A DNA stretch of 64,000 nucleotides from Pantoea coffeiphila (GTDB lineage: Bacteria; Pseudomonadota; Gammaproteobacteria; Enterobacterales; Enterobacteriaceae): contig NZ_JAFBFW010000004.1 in assembly GCF_016909495.1 (NCBI RefSeq), positions 1 to 64,000 on the forward strand. The letters are read 5' to 3'. The notes beneath the pieces are model-generated. The model saw only the letters and a program-made list of their open reading frames with translations, was not told the origin of the DNA and made no database searches. The position numbers and the translations under genes are program-made. Below, piece after piece: positions 52,527 to 62,830 of the stretch. Every line of letters begins with the position of its first letter. The stretch's first letter is position 1.

Positions 52527-55500
52527 AATTTTTCGCCTTGTTTATCCATCGCCCGGTTGCCACTATCCTGATGACCGTGGCGATCCTGCTGGCCGGTATT
52601 CTGGGCTTCCGCCTGCTGCCGGTGGCTCCGCTGCCGCAGGTGGATTTCCCGGTGATTATGATCAGCGCCTCGCTGCCCGGTGCCTCGCCGGAAACCATGG
52701 CTTCGTCCGTGGCAACGCCGCTGGAGCGCGCGCTGGGGCGTATTGCCGGGGTGACCGAGATGTCCTCCAGCAGCTCGCTTGGTTCCACGCGCATCATTCT
52801 GGTGTTTGACTACGACCGCGATATTAACGGTGCCGCCCGCGACGTGCAGGGCGCGATCAACGCCGCACAAAGCCTGCTGCCGAGCGGTATGCCGTCGCGG
52901 CCAACCTACCGCAAGGCCAACCCGTCCGACGCGCCGATCCTGATCATGACCCTGACCTCGGATACCTATTCTCAGGGCCAGCTGTATGACTATGCCTCCA
53001 CTCAGCTGGCGCAAAAGCTGGCGCAGATTGAGGGCGTAGGGGATGTATCGGTCGGCGGCAGCTCGCTGCCCGCGGTGCGCGTTGAGTTGAACCCGCAGGC
53101 GCTGTTTAACCAGGGCCTGTCGCTGGATGCGGTGCGGGAAACCATCGCCAACGCCAACGTGCGCAAGCCGCAGGGCGCGGTGGAAGATAACCACCACCGC
53201 TGGCAGCTGAAAACCAACGACGAGCTGAAAACCGCCGCGGAGTATCAACCGCTGATCGTGCACTACAGCAACGGCGCGGCGGTGCGGCTGAGCGACGTCG
53301 CCAACGTCACCGATTCGGTTGAGGACGTACGCAATGCCGGAATGGCCAACGCCAAACCGGCGATCCTGCTGATGATCCGCAAGTCGCAGGAAGCCAATAT
53401 TATCGATACCGTCGACCGCATTCGTGCCGAGGTGCCGGAGCTGCGTAAGATTATCCCGGCATCCATTGAGCTGAACGTGGCGCAGGACCGCTCGCCGACA
53501 ATTCGCGCCTCGCTGCATGAGGTCGAGCAGTCGCTGGCGATTTCCGTCGGGCTGGTGATTCTGGTGGTGTTTGCCTTCCTGCGCTCCGGCCGCGCCACGC
53601 TGATCCCGGCGGTGGCGGTGCCGGTTTCGCTCATCGGCACCTTTGCCGCCATGTACCTGTGCGGATTCAGCCTCAACAACCTGTCGCTGATGGCGCTGAC
53701 GGTCGCCACCGGCTTTGTGGTCGATGATGCGATAGTGGTGCTGGAGAATATTTCCCGCCATGTGGAAGCCGGGATGAAACCGGTGCAGGCGGCGCTGCAG
53801 GGCGTGAGCGAAGTCGGCTTTACCGTGGTGTCGATGAGCATTTCGCTGGTGGCGGTGTTCCTGCCGCTGCTGATGCTCGGCGGGTTGATTGGCAGGCTGT
53901 TTACCGAATTTGCCGTGACGCTGTCGGTGGCAATCGGTATCTCGCTGCTGATCTCCATCACCCTGACGCCGATGATGTGCGGGCTGCTGCTGAAGCCGCA
54001 GCGCAAACATCAGCAGTCGCGCATTCGCGGCTTCGGCAAGGTGCTGCTGGCCGTGCAGCAGGGATATGGCCGTTCACTGCGGGTGGTGCTGAATCATGCG
54101 CGCTGGACGCTGCTGGTGTTCTTCGCCACCATCGGCCTGACCATGTACCTTTACGTGTCCATTCCAAAAACCTTTATGCCGGAACAGGATACCGGGCGGC
54201 TGATGGGCTTTATTCAGGCCGACCAGAGTATCTCCTTCCAGTCGATCCGCGACAAGCTGCAGGACTTTATGCGCATCGTGCATGACGACCCGGCGGTGGA
54301 GAGCGTGGTCGGCTTTACCGGCGGTTTTCGCACTAACAGCGGGTCGATGTTTATCTCGCTGAAACCGCTGTCGGAACGTACTGAGAACGCCCAGCAGGTG
54401 ATTGCCCGCCTGCGTACCAAGCTGGCGAAGGAGCCGGGTGCCAACCTGTTCCTGATGGCGGTGCAGGATCTGCGCCTGGGCGGGCGCGAATCCAACGCTG
54501 GCTATCAGTATTCCCTGCTGTCGGACAGCCTCGATGACCTGCGCGAGTGGGAGCCGAAAATCCGCCGCGCCTTTGCCGCACTGCCGGAGCTGGCCGACGT
54601 CAACTCGGACCAGGAAGACAAAGGTGCAGAGATGGCGCTGACCTACGACCGCGCGGCGATGTCCAGCCTGGGTATTGACGTGTCCGACGTCAACAACCTG
54701 CTGAACAACGCCTTCGGCCAGCGGCAAATCTCCACCATCTACCAGCCGCTGAACCAGTATAAAGTGGTGATGGAGGTCGATCCGCGCTACACCCAGGACA
54801 TCAGCGCGCTGAACCAGATGTACGTGATCAACAGCGAAGGGAAACCGATCCCGCTGTCTTACTTTGCCAGCTGGAAACCGGCGAACTCGCCGCTGTCGGT
54901 CAACCACGAGGGGCTGTCGGCGTCCTCGACCATCTCCTTTAACCTGCCGGAAGGCGTGTCGCTGTCGCAGGCCTCGGCGGCCATCGACCGCAGCGTCACC
55001 GCGCTGGGCGTGCCGTCCAGCGTGCGCGGCAGCTTTGCCGGTACGGCGGCAGAGTTTGAGAAATCACAGAGCAGCCAGCTGTGGCTGATTATTGCGGCAA
55101 TCGCCACCGTGTATATCGTGCTGGGCATTCTGTATGAGAGCTACGTTCATCCGCTGACCATTCTCTCCACCCTGCCCTCGGCGGGCGTCGGTGCGCTGCT
55201 GGCGCTGGAACTGTTCGGCGCGCCGTTCAGCCTGATCGCGCTGATCGGCATTATGTTGCTGATCGGCATCGTGAAGAAGAACGCCATTATGATGGTGGAC
55301 TTCGCCATTGAAGCACAGCGCAAAGGCGGGCTGACGGCGCGAGAAGCCATTGAGCAGGCCAGCCTGCTGCGCTTCCGGCCGATTATGATGACCACCCTGG
55401 CCGCCCTGCTCGGCGCGCTGCCGCTGGTGCTGACCAGCGGTGACGGTGCCGAACTGCGCCAGCCGCTGGGGATCACTATCGTCGGCGGCCTGGTGATGAG

Positions 55501-55597
55501 CCAGCTGTTGACGCTGTACACCACGCCGGTGGTTTATCTGTATATGGATAAACTACGCCGGAAGCCGCGCCCGCAGCCTGTGGTTGAGGAAGCCTGA
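52523..55597 (+). CDS. mdtC: MdtC, RND efflux transporter subunit
   Basis: A 1024-residue paralogue of MdtB (E. coli 1025), with the same layout. It has [20 protein letters not shown] in helix 4 and [20 protein letters not shown] in helix 10. GTG 52523 overlaps the mdtB stop as GTGA and is preceded by GGGAGG. Being next to mdtB and of the same fold, it reflects an old tandem duplication. Confidence 0.95.
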   Translation: MKFFALFIHRPVATILMTVAILLAGILGFRLLPVAPLPQVDFPVIMISASLPGASPETMASSVATPLERALGRIAGVTEMSSSSSLGSTRIILVFDYDRDINGAARDVQGAINAAQSLLPSGMPSRPTYRKANPSDAPILIMTLTSDTYSQGQLYDYASTQLAQKLAQIEGVGDVSVGGSSLPAVRVELNPQALFNQGLSLDAVRETIANANVRKPQGAVEDNHHRWQLKTNDELKTAAEYQPLIVHYSNGAAVRLSDVANVTDSVEDVRNAGMANAKPAILLMIRKSQEANIIDTVDRIRAEVPELRKIIPASIELNVAQDRSPTIRASLHEVEQSLAISVGLVILVVFAFLRSGRATLIPAVAVPVSLIGTFAAMYLCGFSLNNLSLMALTVATGFVVDDAIVVLENISRHVEAGMKPVQAALQGVSEVGFTVVSMSISLVAVFLPLLMLGGLIGRLFTEFAVTLSVAIGISLLISITLTPMMCGLLLKPQRKHQQSRIRGFGKVLLAVQQGYGRSLRVVLNHARWTLLVFFATIGLTMYLYVSIPKTFMPEQDTGRLMGFIQADQSISFQSIRDKLQDFMRIVHDDPAVESVVGFTGGFRTNSGSMFISLKPLSERTENAQQVIARLRTKLAKEPGANLFLMAVQDLRLGGRESNAGYQYSLLSDSLDDLREWEPKIRRAFAALPELADVNSDQEDKGAEMALTYDRAAMSSLGIDVSDVNNLLNNAFGQRQISTIYQPLNQYKVVMEVDPRYTQDISALNQMYVINSEGKPIPLSYFASWKPANSPLSVNHEGLSASSTISFNLPEGVSLSQASAAIDRSVTALGVPSSVRGSFAGTAAEFEKSQSSQLWLIIAAIATVYIVLGILYESYVHPLTILSTLPSAGVGALLALELFGAPFSLIALIGIMLLIGIVKKNAIMMVDFAIEAQRKGGLTAREAIEQASLLRFRPIMMTTLAALLGALPLVLTSGDGAELRQPLGITIVGGLVMSQLLTLYTTPVVYLYMDKLRRKPRPQPVVEEA

Positions 55598-55598
55598 T

Positions 55599-57008
55599 GT
55601 GATCGCCTCACCGCCTTCCTCCGTTCGCTGGCAGCTGTGGATCGTTGCCTTCGGCTTCTTTATGCAGACGCTGGACACCACCATCGTCAACACCGCGCTG
55701 CCGTCGATGGCCGCCAGCCTGCATGAAAGCCCGCTGCATATGCATTCGGTGATTGTCTCCTACGTGCTGACGGTGGCAATTATGCTACCGGTCAGCGGCT
55801 GGCTGGCGGACAGGTTTGGCGTGCGCAACGTGTTTTTCAGCGCGATTATCCTGTTCAGCCTCGGTTCGCTGTGCTGTGCCCTTTCTGGCACGCTGGACCA
55901 GCTGATAATGGCGCGGGTGGTACAGGGCATCGGCGGGGCGATGATGGTGCCGGTGGGACGCCTGACGGTGATGAAGCTGGTGCCGCGCGATCAGTATATG
56001 GCAGCGATGACCTTCGTCACGATACCAGGGCAGATTGGCCCGCTGATGGGGCCCACGCTGGGCGGCGTGCTGGTCGAGTACGCCAGCTGGCACTGGATTT
56101 TCCTGATTAATATTCCGGTGGGCATCGTCGGTGCTATCGCTACCCTGCGGCTGCTCCCCAACTTCACGCTGGTTACCCGCCGCTTCGACTTCACCGGCTA
56201 TCTGCTGCTGGCGGTAGGGATGGCAACGCTGACTCTGGCGCTCGACGGCCAGCGCGGGCTGGGCATTTCTCCGCTGCTGCTGTGCCTGTTTATTCTTGCC
56301 GGGGTGTTTGCGATGCTGTTTTATCTGCTGCACGCCCGTCACAACGATCTCGCTCTGTTCAGCCTCAAACTGTTTGATAACCGCGTGTTCTCCATCGGGC
56401 TGCTCGGCAGCCTCACCGCCCGCATCGGCAGCGGAATGCTGCCGTTTATGACGCCGCTGTTCCTGCAGATCGGCATGGGATACAGCCCCCTGCACGCGGG
56501 GCTGATGATGATCCCGATGGTACTGGGCAATATGGGCATGAAGCGCATCGTGGTACAGATCGTTAACCGTTTCGGCTATCGCCACGTGCTGGTGGGCTCC
56601 ACCGTCGCGCTGGCGCTGGTAACGCTGCTTTTCCCGATGGTCGCGCTGCTGGGTTGGGATCTGCTGCTGCCGCTGGTGCTGTTTTTGCAGGGCATGGTCA
56701 ACGCTATTCGTTTTTCGGCGATGAATACCCTGACGCTGAAAGAGCTGCCGGATGACCTCGCCAGCAGCGGCAACAGCCTGCTGTCGATGGTGCAGCAGCT
56801 GTCGATGAGTATCGGCGTGACCGTTGCCGGGCTGCTGCTGGGCACCTTCGGCCACCAGGCGGTGGCGGACAGCCCGCTGGTACATCAGGCATTTATCTGG
56901 ACTTACCTTTGTATGGCGCTGGTGATCGCCCTGCCCGCGCTGGTGTTCTGGCGCGTACCGGCGGAGATCGCCCCGAATACGGTACTGGCCCGCAGGAGAA
57001 AAAAATGA
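55599..57008 (+). CDS. mdtD: MdtD, MFS transporter
   Basis: A 469-residue 14-helix MFS permease (E. coli MdtD 471; also studied as an iron-citrate exporter). It has [20 protein letters not shown] in helix 1, [13 protein letters not shown] (motif A) and [18 protein letters not shown] (motif C region). GTG 55599 follows GAGGAAGCCTGAT directly after the mdtC stop. A TTG at 55584 inside mdtC is less likely. The stop overlaps baeS (ATGA). Confidence 0.92.
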   Translation: MIASPPSSVRWQLWIVAFGFFMQTLDTTIVNTALPSMAASLHESPLHMHSVIVSYVLTVAIMLPVSGWLADRFGVRNVFFSAIILFSLGSLCCALSGTLDQLIMARVVQGIGGAMMVPVGRLTVMKLVPRDQYMAAMTFVTIPGQIGPLMGPTLGGVLVEYASWHWIFLINIPVGIVGAIATLRLLPNFTLVTRRFDFTGYLLLAVGMATLTLALDGQRGLGISPLLLCLFILAGVFAMLFYLLHARHNDLALFSLKLFDNRVFSIGLLGSLTARIGSGMLPFMTPLFLQIGMGYSPLHAGLMMIPMVLGNMGMKRIVVQIVNRFGYRHVLVGSTVALALVTLLFPMVALLGWDLLLPLVLFLQGMVNAIRFSAMNTLTLKELPDDLASSGNSLLSMVQQLSMSIGVTVAGLLLGTFGHQAVADSPLVHQAFIWTYLCMALVIALPALVFWRVPAEIAPNTVLARRRKK

Positions 57009-58393
57009 TCTTTGCCCGCCTCCGCATCGGCATCACCGCTAAGCTGTTTGCCGCGATATTATCAACCTGCATGCTGGTGCTGATCACCATGCACTGGGGC
57101 GTGCGCCTGAGCTTCGAGCACGGCTTTATCGACTACATTAAGCGCGGCAACGAACAGCGGATCACCATGCTCAGCGATGCGCTGGCCGATCAGTACGAAC
57201 AGCACGGCAGCTGGACCTTCCTGCGCAATAACAACCGGCTGGTCTTTAATATTCTGCGCTCGCTGGATCAGAACCCGGAATCCAGCAATCAGCTGCCGCC
57301 GCACGGCTGGCGTACCCAGTTCTGGGTTATCGATCAGAACTATCGCGTGATGATCGGTCCGCGCGGCCCGGTTCCGCCGGAAGGCACGCGCCGGGCGATT
57401 ACCACCAGCGATAATAAAGTGGTCGGCTGGGTGGTCGGTTCCCCGTCAGAACGGCTGACTCGCGTGGCGGATATTAATTTCGACCGGCAGCAAAACCGCA
57501 CCAGCTGGATGATCGTCGGCCTGACAATGCTGCTGGCCGCGCTGGTGACCTGGCTGATGTCGCGCGGGCTGCTGGCCCCGGTTAAGCGCCTGGTTGAGGG
57601 CACGCATCATCTGGCCGCCGGTGATTTTACCAGCCGGGTGGAATCCACCAGCCGCGACGAACTTGGCCGCCTGGCGCAGGATTTTAACCGCCTGGCCAGC
57701 ACGCTGGAAAAGAACGAAAGCATGCGGCGTGCGTTTATGGCCGATATTTCCCACGAGCTGCGCACCCCGCTGGCGATCCTGCGCGGTGAGCTGGAGGCGA
57801 TTCAGGACGGCGTGCGCAAACTGACGCCGGAGTCGATTATTTCGCTACAGGGCGAGGTCGCCACGCTGACCAAGCTGGTCGATGATGTCCACCAGCTGTC
57901 GCTGTCCGACGAGGGCGCGCTGGCCTATCGCAAGCGCGACACCGATCTGGTGCCGCTGCTGGAAATGGTCGCCGCTAACTTCCGCCATCGCTATGAGCAA
58001 CAGGGCCTGCGGCTTAACCTGTCGCTGCCGGAGGCCGCGCCGCAGTTTGGCGATCCGGATCGGCTGGGGCAGCTGTTCACCAACCTGATGGAAAACAGCC
58101 TGCGCTATACCGACGCCGGCGGCAGCCTGAGCATTTATCTGGAGTCCGGCCCCGGCGGAAACCTGCTGCGTTTTGAAGACAGCGCGCCGGGGGTGAATGA
58201 CGATCAGCTCAAACAGATTTTTGAACGTTTCTATCGCGCCGAGGGGTCACGCAACCGCGCCAGCGGTGGCTCGGGGCTGGGGCTGGCGATCTGCCAGAAT
58301 ATTGTTGCGGCCCACGACGGCACGCTCAGCGCCGCGCATTCTTCCGCCGGGGGGCTGAAAATTACGGTAAGCTTACCCAATAAACCGCACTGA
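57005..58393 (+). CDS. baeS: BaeS envelope-stress sensor histidine kinase
   Basis: A 462-residue sensor (E. coli 467). Two membrane helices (about 12-32 and 168-190) flank a periplasmic sensor domain, then a HAMP domain. Phospho-acceptor His250 is in [20 protein letters not shown]. The ATP-binding boxes are [16 protein letters not shown] (N), [19 protein letters not shown] (G1/F) and [14 protein letters not shown] (G2). It phosphorylates BaeR in response to envelope damage. Confidence 0.94.
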   Translation: MIFARLRIGITAKLFAAILSTCMLVLITMHWGVRLSFEHGFIDYIKRGNEQRITMLSDALADQYEQHGSWTFLRNNNRLVFNILRSLDQNPESSNQLPPHGWRTQFWVIDQNYRVMIGPRGPVPPEGTRRAITTSDNKVVGWVVGSPSERLTRVADINFDRQQNRTSWMIVGLTMLLAALVTWLMSRGLLAPVKRLVEGTHHLAAGDFTSRVESTSRDELGRLAQDFNRLASTLEKNESMRRAFMADISHELRTPLAILRGELEAIQDGVRKLTPESIISLQGEVATLTKLVDDVHQLSLSDEGALAYRKRDTDLVPLLEMVAANFRHRYEQQGLRLNLSLPEAAPQFGDPDRLGQLFTNLMENSLRYTDAGGSLSIYLESGPGGNLLRFEDSAPGVNDDQLKQIFERFYRAEGSRNRASGGSGLGLAICQNIVAAHDGTLSAAHSSAGGLKITVSLPNKPH

Positions 58394-58416
58394 TTTATCC
58401 GTACTGAGGAAGTGAT

Positions 58417-59124
58417 ATGGAGCAGGAAAAACCGGCACCGCTGATTTTAATCGTGGAAGATGAACCCAAGCTTGGCCAGCTGCTGGTGGATTATCTGCAG
58501 GCGGCCAACTATCGCACGCACCACCTGCTGCGCGGCGACGAAGCGCTGGAGTGGGCAAAGCAGAATCAGCCCGATTTAATGCTGCTGGACCTGATGCTAC
58601 CGGGGCTGGATGGCCTGTCGGTATGCCGCGAGCTGCGCCGCTTCTCCGAGCTGCCGGTCATTATGGTCACCGCCAAAACCGAAGAGATTGATCGCCTGCT
58701 GGGGCTGGAGATTGGCGCGGACGACTATATCTGCAAGCCGTTCAGCCCGCGGGAAGTGGTGGCACGGGTGAAAACCATTCTGAAGCGCTGCCTGCGGCCA
58801 AAAGAAGAGGCGGTACAAACCTCGCTGCTGTGCATGGATGAAAACCGCTTCCAGGCCAGCTGGGATGATAAACCGCTGGATCTGACCCCCGCCGAGTTCC
58901 GCCTGTTGAAAACCCTCGCCCACGAGCCGGGCAAGGTATTTTCCCGCGAACAGCTGCTGAACCAGCTGTACGACGATTACCGCGTGGTGACCGACCGCAC
59001 CATCGACAGCCATATTAAAAACCTGCGCCGCAAGCTGGAATCGCTGGATGCCAGCCAGCCGTTTATCCGCGCAGTCTACGGCATGGGCTATCGCTGGGAA
59101 GCCGATATCTGCCGATTGATTTAG
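58417..59124 (+). CDS. baeR: BaeR response regulator
   Basis: A 235-residue OmpR-type regulator (E. coli 240). Receiver acidic pair VEDEPKL, phospho-acceptor Asp58 in [11 protein letters not shown], Thr in MVTAKTEE and Lys in CKPFSP. The C-terminal winged helix ([20 protein letters not shown] to [15 protein letters not shown]) binds DNA. It activates mdtABCD and spy in E. coli. GAGGAAGTGAT precedes ATG 58417. Confidence 0.94.
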   Translation: MEQEKPAPLILIVEDEPKLGQLLVDYLQAANYRTHHLLRGDEALEWAKQNQPDLMLLDLMLPGLDGLSVCRELRRFSELPVIMVTAKTEEIDRLLGLEIGADDYICKPFSPREVVARVKTILKRCLRPKEEAVQTSLLCMDENRFQASWDDKPLDLTPAEFRLLKTLAHEPGKVFSREQLLNQLYDDYRVVTDRTIDSHIKNLRRKLESLDASQPFIRAVYGMGYRWEADICRLI

Positions 59125-59244
59125 ATCAACTAATCTCCCGCTTCCCTGCCTTACAATCCCGCACCGAAATCTGCCCTTAGCGACGCCACGCCGCAAAGGG
59201 CAGCCATCCTGGCAATATCTGACCTGACATCAGACTGAGAAAAC

Positions 59245-60627
59245 ATGTTTAAACCGGAACTCCTCTCCCCGGCCGGCACGCTGAAAAATATGCGTTACGC
59301 CTTCGCGTATGGCGCAGACGCCGTTTACGCCGGTCAGCCGCGCTACAGCCTGCGCGTGCGCAACAACGAATTCAACCACCAGAACCTGGCGATCGGCATC
59401 AACGAAGCCCACGCCCAGGGCAAAAAATTTTACGTGGTGGTCAATATCGCCCCGCACAACGCCAAGCTGAAAACCTTTATTCGCGATCTTCAGCCGGTGA
59501 TCGATATGGGGCCGGATGCGCTGATTATGTCCGATCCCGGTCTGATTATGCTGGTGCGCGAGGCCTTCCCGCAGATGGATATTCATCTGTCGGTGCAGGC
59601 CAACGCGGTGAACTGGGCGACGGTGAAATTCTGGCAGCAAATGGGCCTGACGCGGGTGATCCTGTCGCGCGAGCTGTCGCTGGAAGAAATCAGCGAAATA
59701 CGTGAGAAAGTGCAGGAAATTGAACTGGAGATTTTCGTCCACGGCGCGCTGTGCATGGCCTATTCAGGGCGCTGCCTGCTTTCCGGCTATATCAACAAGC
59801 GCGATCCGAACCAGGGAACCTGTACCAACGCCTGCCGCTGGGAATACAACGTGGAAGAAGGCAAAGAGGATGCGATTGGTAACATCGTCCATCGCCAGCA
59901 GCCGATTGCAGTGCAGAACGTTGAACCGACGCTGGGCATGGGCCAGCCGACCGACAAGGTGTTTATGATCGAAGAGGCGATGCGCCCCGGCGAATATATG
60001 ACCGCTTTTGAGGACGAGCACGGCACCTACATTATGAATTCGAAGGATCTGCGTGCGGTGGCGCACGTGGATCGGCTGACGCAGATGGGCGTGCATTCGC
60101 TGAAAATTGAAGGCCGCACCAAGTCGTTTTACTACTGCGCGCGCACGGCACAGGTTTATCGCCGTGCCATCGACGATGCCGCCGCCGGTAAGCCGTTCGA
60201 TCCTGCCCTGCTGGAAACGCTGGAAGGACTGGCGCACCGCGGCTATACCGAAGGCTTCCTGCGCCGCCACACGCACGACAGCTATCAGAGCTACGACGCG
60301 GGCTATTCGGTGTCCGATCGTCAGCAGTTCGTTGGGGAATTTACCGGTGAGCGCCGTGGCGCGCTGGCGCAGGTGGACGTTAAGAACAAATTCAGCGTTG
60401 GCGACAGTCTGGAGCTGATGACCCCCGCGGGCAATATCAACTTCACGCTGACGCAGATGGAGAACGGCAAGGCGCAGGCGATTGAGGTGGCGCCGGGCAA
60501 CGGACATCTGGTGTGGTTGCCGCTGCCCGAAGAAATGGATCTGCAATTTGCACTGCTGATGCGTAATCTGGAAGGCACCACCACCCGCAATCCGCACGCG
60601 TCAGAACTGGCAAAAGAAGTTTCATAA
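59245..60627 (+). CDS. trhP: TrhP (YegQ), tRNA uridine-34 hydroxylation protein
   Basis: A 460-residue U32-peptidase-family protein (E. coli 453). It is now known to support prephenate-dependent formation of 5-hydroxyuridine at tRNA position 34. The family signature ELEIFVHGALCMAYSGRC includes the first cysteines. Further cysteines follow in QGTCTNACRWEY, as needed for an iron-sulfur cluster. HSLKIEGRTKSFYYCA is also present. In E. coli yegP lies near this gene. It is absent here. Confidence 0.93.
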   Translation: MFKPELLSPAGTLKNMRYAFAYGADAVYAGQPRYSLRVRNNEFNHQNLAIGINEAHAQGKKFYVVVNIAPHNAKLKTFIRDLQPVIDMGPDALIMSDPGLIMLVREAFPQMDIHLSVQANAVNWATVKFWQQMGLTRVILSRELSLEEISEIREKVQEIELEIFVHGALCMAYSGRCLLSGYINKRDPNQGTCTNACRWEYNVEEGKEDAIGNIVHRQQPIAVQNVEPTLGMGQPTDKVFMIEEAMRPGEYMTAFEDEHGTYIMNSKDLRAVAHVDRLTQMGVHSLKIEGRTKSFYYCARTAQVYRRAIDDAAAGKPFDPALLETLEGLAHRGYTEGFLRRHTHDSYQSYDAGYSVSDRQQFVGEFTGERRGALAQVDVKNKFSVGDSLELMTPAGNINFTLTQMENGKAQAIEVAPGNGHLVWLPLPEEMDLQFALLMRNLEGTTTRNPHASELAKEVS

Positions 60628-60635
60628 GGTTATCG

Positions 60636-60681
60636 ATCTTAGAATCCGATCACAGTACCGGGGGAGGTTCCCCGTTATTAT
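60636..60681 (+). promoter_or_regulatory. Candidate CRP site and -10 for the cyaR small RNA
   Basis: TTAGA-ATCCGA-TCACA (60639-60654) matches half of the CRP site well and the other weakly. Its centre (60646.5) is exactly 41.5 bases before the base (60688) that a TATTAT at 60676-60681 would place as +1. That is the class II CRP spacing, and E. coli cyaR is CRP-activated. Confidence 0.5.
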
Positions 60682-60687
60682 GCGCTG

Positions 60688-60802
60688 GCTCCTAACGACA
60701 AACATTAAACAGCATTCTCTGCACGTCCGGATATCAAGCTGAACTCCGGGCGGAATGAACCACCTCATTGGCCCGGTCGGCTCCCCCGTCCGGGCTTTTT
60801 CT
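60688..60802 (+). ncRNA. cyaR: CyaR small regulatory RNA homologue
   Basis: It lies directly downstream of trhP (yegQ), the E. coli cyaR position. The sequence GAACCACCTC (60757-60766), followed by TTGGCC, matches the conserved CyaR core GAACCACCTCCTTAGCC. This core base-pairs with ribosome sites of targets such as ompX, luxS and nadE. It ends in GCCCGG/CCGGGC (60771-60795) with TTTTT, a rho-independent terminator needed for Hfq binding. The predicted length of about 115 bases exceeds E. coli's 87, so the true 5' end may lie further right. The 5' part is only loosely similar. Confidence 0.72.
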
Positions 60803-60911
60803 TGTCCTTTTTTCCGAAAATATTCCCTTCTGGAACCCCACAGTTCACCGTCTGTAACAGGATATGCTATATCTTGAAACCATCCGCCACGAACTTCAGG
60901 AAAATAAAAAA

Positions 60912-61811
60912 ATGGTAAATGATTCAATCACGCTGGCGATTTTGAACGGTAAAAGCGCGGGCAATGAGGATCTGCGCCAGGCGATTGCCACTCTGCGTGA
61001 GGAAGGCTACCGCCTGGAGGTGCGCGTGACCTGGGAACACGGTGACGGCGAGCGCTACGTGCGTGAAGCGGTGGATCTGAATGCCACCACGGTGATTGCC
61101 GCCGGCGGCGACGGCACGATTAATGAGATCGCCACCGCACTGGCCGGTCTGCCACCTGAACGGCGGCCGGTGCTGGGCATTGTGCCGCTGGGTACTGCTA
61201 ATGATTTCGCCACCAGCGCGGGCATTCCGCTGGAGATGGAGAACGCGCTGCGGCTGGCAATTATCGGCAAGGCGACGGCTATTGATTTAGCGCGGGTAAA
61301 CGGCGATCGCTATTTTATCAATATGGCGACCGGCGGTTTCGGCACGCGCATTACGACGGAAACGCCGGAGAAGCTGAAGTCGGCGCTGGGTGGCGTGTCC
61401 TATTTTATCCACGGTTTGATGCGAATGGATACGCTAAAGGCGGACAGTTGCCATCTTCGCGGTCCGGATTTCGACTGGCAGGGTGATGCGCTGGTGATTG
61501 GGATTGGTAACGGTCGGCAGGCGGGCGGCGGTCAGCGTCTTTGCCCTCAGGCGCTGATTAATGACGGTAAGCTGGAGCTGACGATTGCCACGTCGCAGGA
61601 GCTGTTGCCGACGCTGTTGCATACGTTGACCAGTGATGATGAGAATCCGAATTTGATTACGGCGTCGCTGCCGTGGCTGACGATTGATGCGCCGAATGAG
61701 ATGACGTTTAATCTGGATGGCGAGCCGTTGACGGGGACGAAGTTTAAGATTGAGGTGATGCCGGATGCGTTGGAGTGCCGGTTGCCGCCGTCGTGTGAGC
61801 TGTTGGCTTAA
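60912..61811 (+). CDS. yegS: Lipid kinase YegS
   Basis: A 299-residue diacylglycerol-kinase-like protein, the same length as E. coli YegS, which phosphorylates phosphatidylglycerol in vitro. It has [18 protein letters not shown], the nucleotide-binding [30 protein letters not shown] and [32 protein letters not shown] precedes ATG 60912. Confidence 0.92.
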   Translation: MVNDSITLAILNGKSAGNEDLRQAIATLREEGYRLEVRVTWEHGDGERYVREAVDLNATTVIAAGGDGTINEIATALAGLPPERRPVLGIVPLGTANDFATSAGIPLEMENALRLAIIGKATAIDLARVNGDRYFINMATGGFGTRITTETPEKLKSALGGVSYFIHGLMRMDTLKADSCHLRGPDFDWQGDALVIGIGNGRQAGGGQRLCPQALINDGKLELTIATSQELLPTLLHTLTSDDENPNLITASLPWLTIDAPNEMTFNLDGEPLTGTKFKIEVMPDALECRLPPSCELLA

Positions 61812-61846
61812 TTTTGGATTTGGTGTTTGCAGGGTCGTTAGTTAAC

Positions 61847-61864
61847 GCAGGCTGGTTGTGCCCC
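61847..61864 (+). repeat. Solo family A terminal repeat (copy 4, remnant)
   Basis: GCAGGCTGGTTGTGCCCC matches one arm of the family A terminal repeat. Like copy 2 it is preceded by GTTAAC. No partner arm follows. Confidence 0.6.
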
Positions 61865-61868
61865 AGAC

Positions 61869-61917
61869 ACCGATTCAACAGCAGGAAAAATGTGCACACC
61901 GGGAATTTATGCTGTGT
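61869..61917 (+). repeat. Duplicated spacer module (first copy)
   Basis: This stretch (CACCGATTCAACAGC ... AATGTGCAC ... CACCGGGAATTT) recurs with changes at about 62214-62283. The repeat cluster therefore seems to have grown partly by local duplication. Confidence 0.45.
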
Positions 61918-61940
61918 TATTTGCATAGTCGGAAGTTAAC

Positions 61941-62168
61941 GCTGGCTGGTTGTGACCCCGTTCGGCCGTCCTCGCGCCGCTTCGCGGTTCCCTCACTTCG
62001 TTCGTCAGCCGGGCGGACCGCCACAGACGGACCGTCCTGGCCCGGCTGTGACTTTCGGCCGCATCCATGCGGCCGAATCCTGGCTTCCTCTCTACGTTCA
62101 GCGCTGTGGATTGCCCGCTCGGGGTCACAACCAGCCTGCTTTCTAACTTTCGCGTTGCCTGAAAATAC
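61941..62168 (-). repeat. MITE-like element, family A (copy 2)
   Basis: The core 61941-62139 (199 bases) is bounded by GCTGGCTGGTTGTGACCCCG and its inverted repeat (one mismatch). It is an inverted homologue of 46641-46838. Both arms differ from copy 1 at the same paired positions (GCGGG/CCCGC versus GCTGG/CCAGC, and CCCCC/GGGGG versus ACCCC/GGGGT). The internal hairpin also differs by a paired change (TTGGCC/GGCCAA versus TCGGCC/GGCCGA). The right flank to 62168 is shared with copies 1 and 3. Confidence 0.85.
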
Positions 62169-62188
62169 AAAAGTGAGGACCCGCCAGG

Positions 62189-62283
62189 AATCAGTAGCAG
62201 AGGCGGAACCCTAAACTCCGGTTCAACAGCGAAAATAATGTGCACTGCTGTTTCAGACATATCACCGGGGATTTGTACAGTGC
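62189..62283 (+). repeat. Degenerate family B end plus second spacer module
   Basis: AGTAGCAGAGGCGGAACCC resembles the right end of family B (AGCAGCAGAGGCTGAACCC). It is followed by the spacer module first seen at 61869-61917. It is diverged and partial. Confidence 0.4.
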
Positions 62284-62343
62284 GGTTGGCGGATTCGGGA
62301 GAGGCTGCTGGTGGGTGGCCTGATTGCAAATTCCGGAGCGGGC

Positions 62344-62412
62344 GCTGGCTGGTTGTGCCCCCGGTCGGGCGCACAGCCAGCCTGCTTTTTAACTTTCACG
62401 TTGCCTGAAAAA
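62344..62412 (-). repeat. Family A element reduced to its terminal repeats (copy 3)
   Basis: GCTGGCTGGTTGTGCCCCCG (62344-62363) is separated by only GT from the opposite arm CGGGCGCACAGCCAGCCTGC (62366-62385). The family A right flank follows (AACTTTCACGTTGCCTGAAAA). The whole interior is missing, leaving a 42-base imperfect palindrome. Confidence 0.75.
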
Positions 62413-62441
62413 CCTAAAGCGAAGACCGTGGTAAAGGGGAT

Positions 62442-62639
62442 AGCCTCTGCTGCTGCGTAAGGGCATCCGCAGCGCTGAGGTGGAGCCATTGCGCCAGGAG
62501 ACGACAGCAGGGATGCTGGCGTCAGGCCGGGTTTGAACAGGGACGTTCAATCCTGGCCGGTCCGACCGGCACAATGGCGTAACCGAAGGCACCGTGCCAA
62601 GCACGGCGCGAGGACCGCCCTGGAGCAGCAGCAGAGGCT
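62442..62639 (+). repeat. MITE-like element, family B (long form)
   Basis: 198 bases between perfect 15-base inverted repeats AGCCTCTGCTGCTGC and GCAGCAGCAGAGGCT. Relative to the short form at 46353-46449, a 97-base segment (62477-62573) lies between CGCAGCGCT and ATGGCGTAAC. The segment is itself palindromic at its edges (GCCATTGCGCC with GGCACAATGGC). It has an inner hairpin around GTTTGAAC/GTTCAA. No coding function is seen. Confidence 0.82.
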
Positions 62640-62679
62640 GAACCCCATACGCCTGTTCCACAGCGGCATTTTATTGCGC

Positions 62680-62747
62680 AACCGAAGGCACCGTGCCATG
62701 CACGGCGCGAGGACCGCCCTGAAGCAGCAGCAGAGGCTGAACCCCAT
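62680..62747 (+). repeat. Family B right half, tandem copy
   Basis: 68 bases (AACCGAAGGCACCGTGCCA ... CAGAGGCTGAACCCCAT) repeat 62581-62648 with two mismatches, at a 99-base offset. It contains the small hairpin CCGTGC/GCACGG. The rest of 62748-62830 shows nothing else. Confidence 0.8.
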
Positions 62748-62830
62748 CCTCGAACTTTACAGCGCCTTCCCCCCGATCTGTGATCCCCCTCGAAAATCCA
62801 ACCAATCCAACTTGTATGGTAGTACGTCAT

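Noticed and set aside
52460..54010. A 516-codon open frame on the minus strand
   Set aside because: Antisense to mdtC. The product is rich in His, Arg and Gln as expected from reversed GC-rich codons, and has no family resemblance.
55785..56885. A 366-codon minus-strand frame
   Set aside because: Antisense to mdtD, with low-complexity Gln/His/Arg composition and no ribosome site of note.
61812..62830. CRISPR array
   Set aside because: The repeats are inverted, of unequal length and spacing, and much longer than CRISPR repeats. No cas genes are present.
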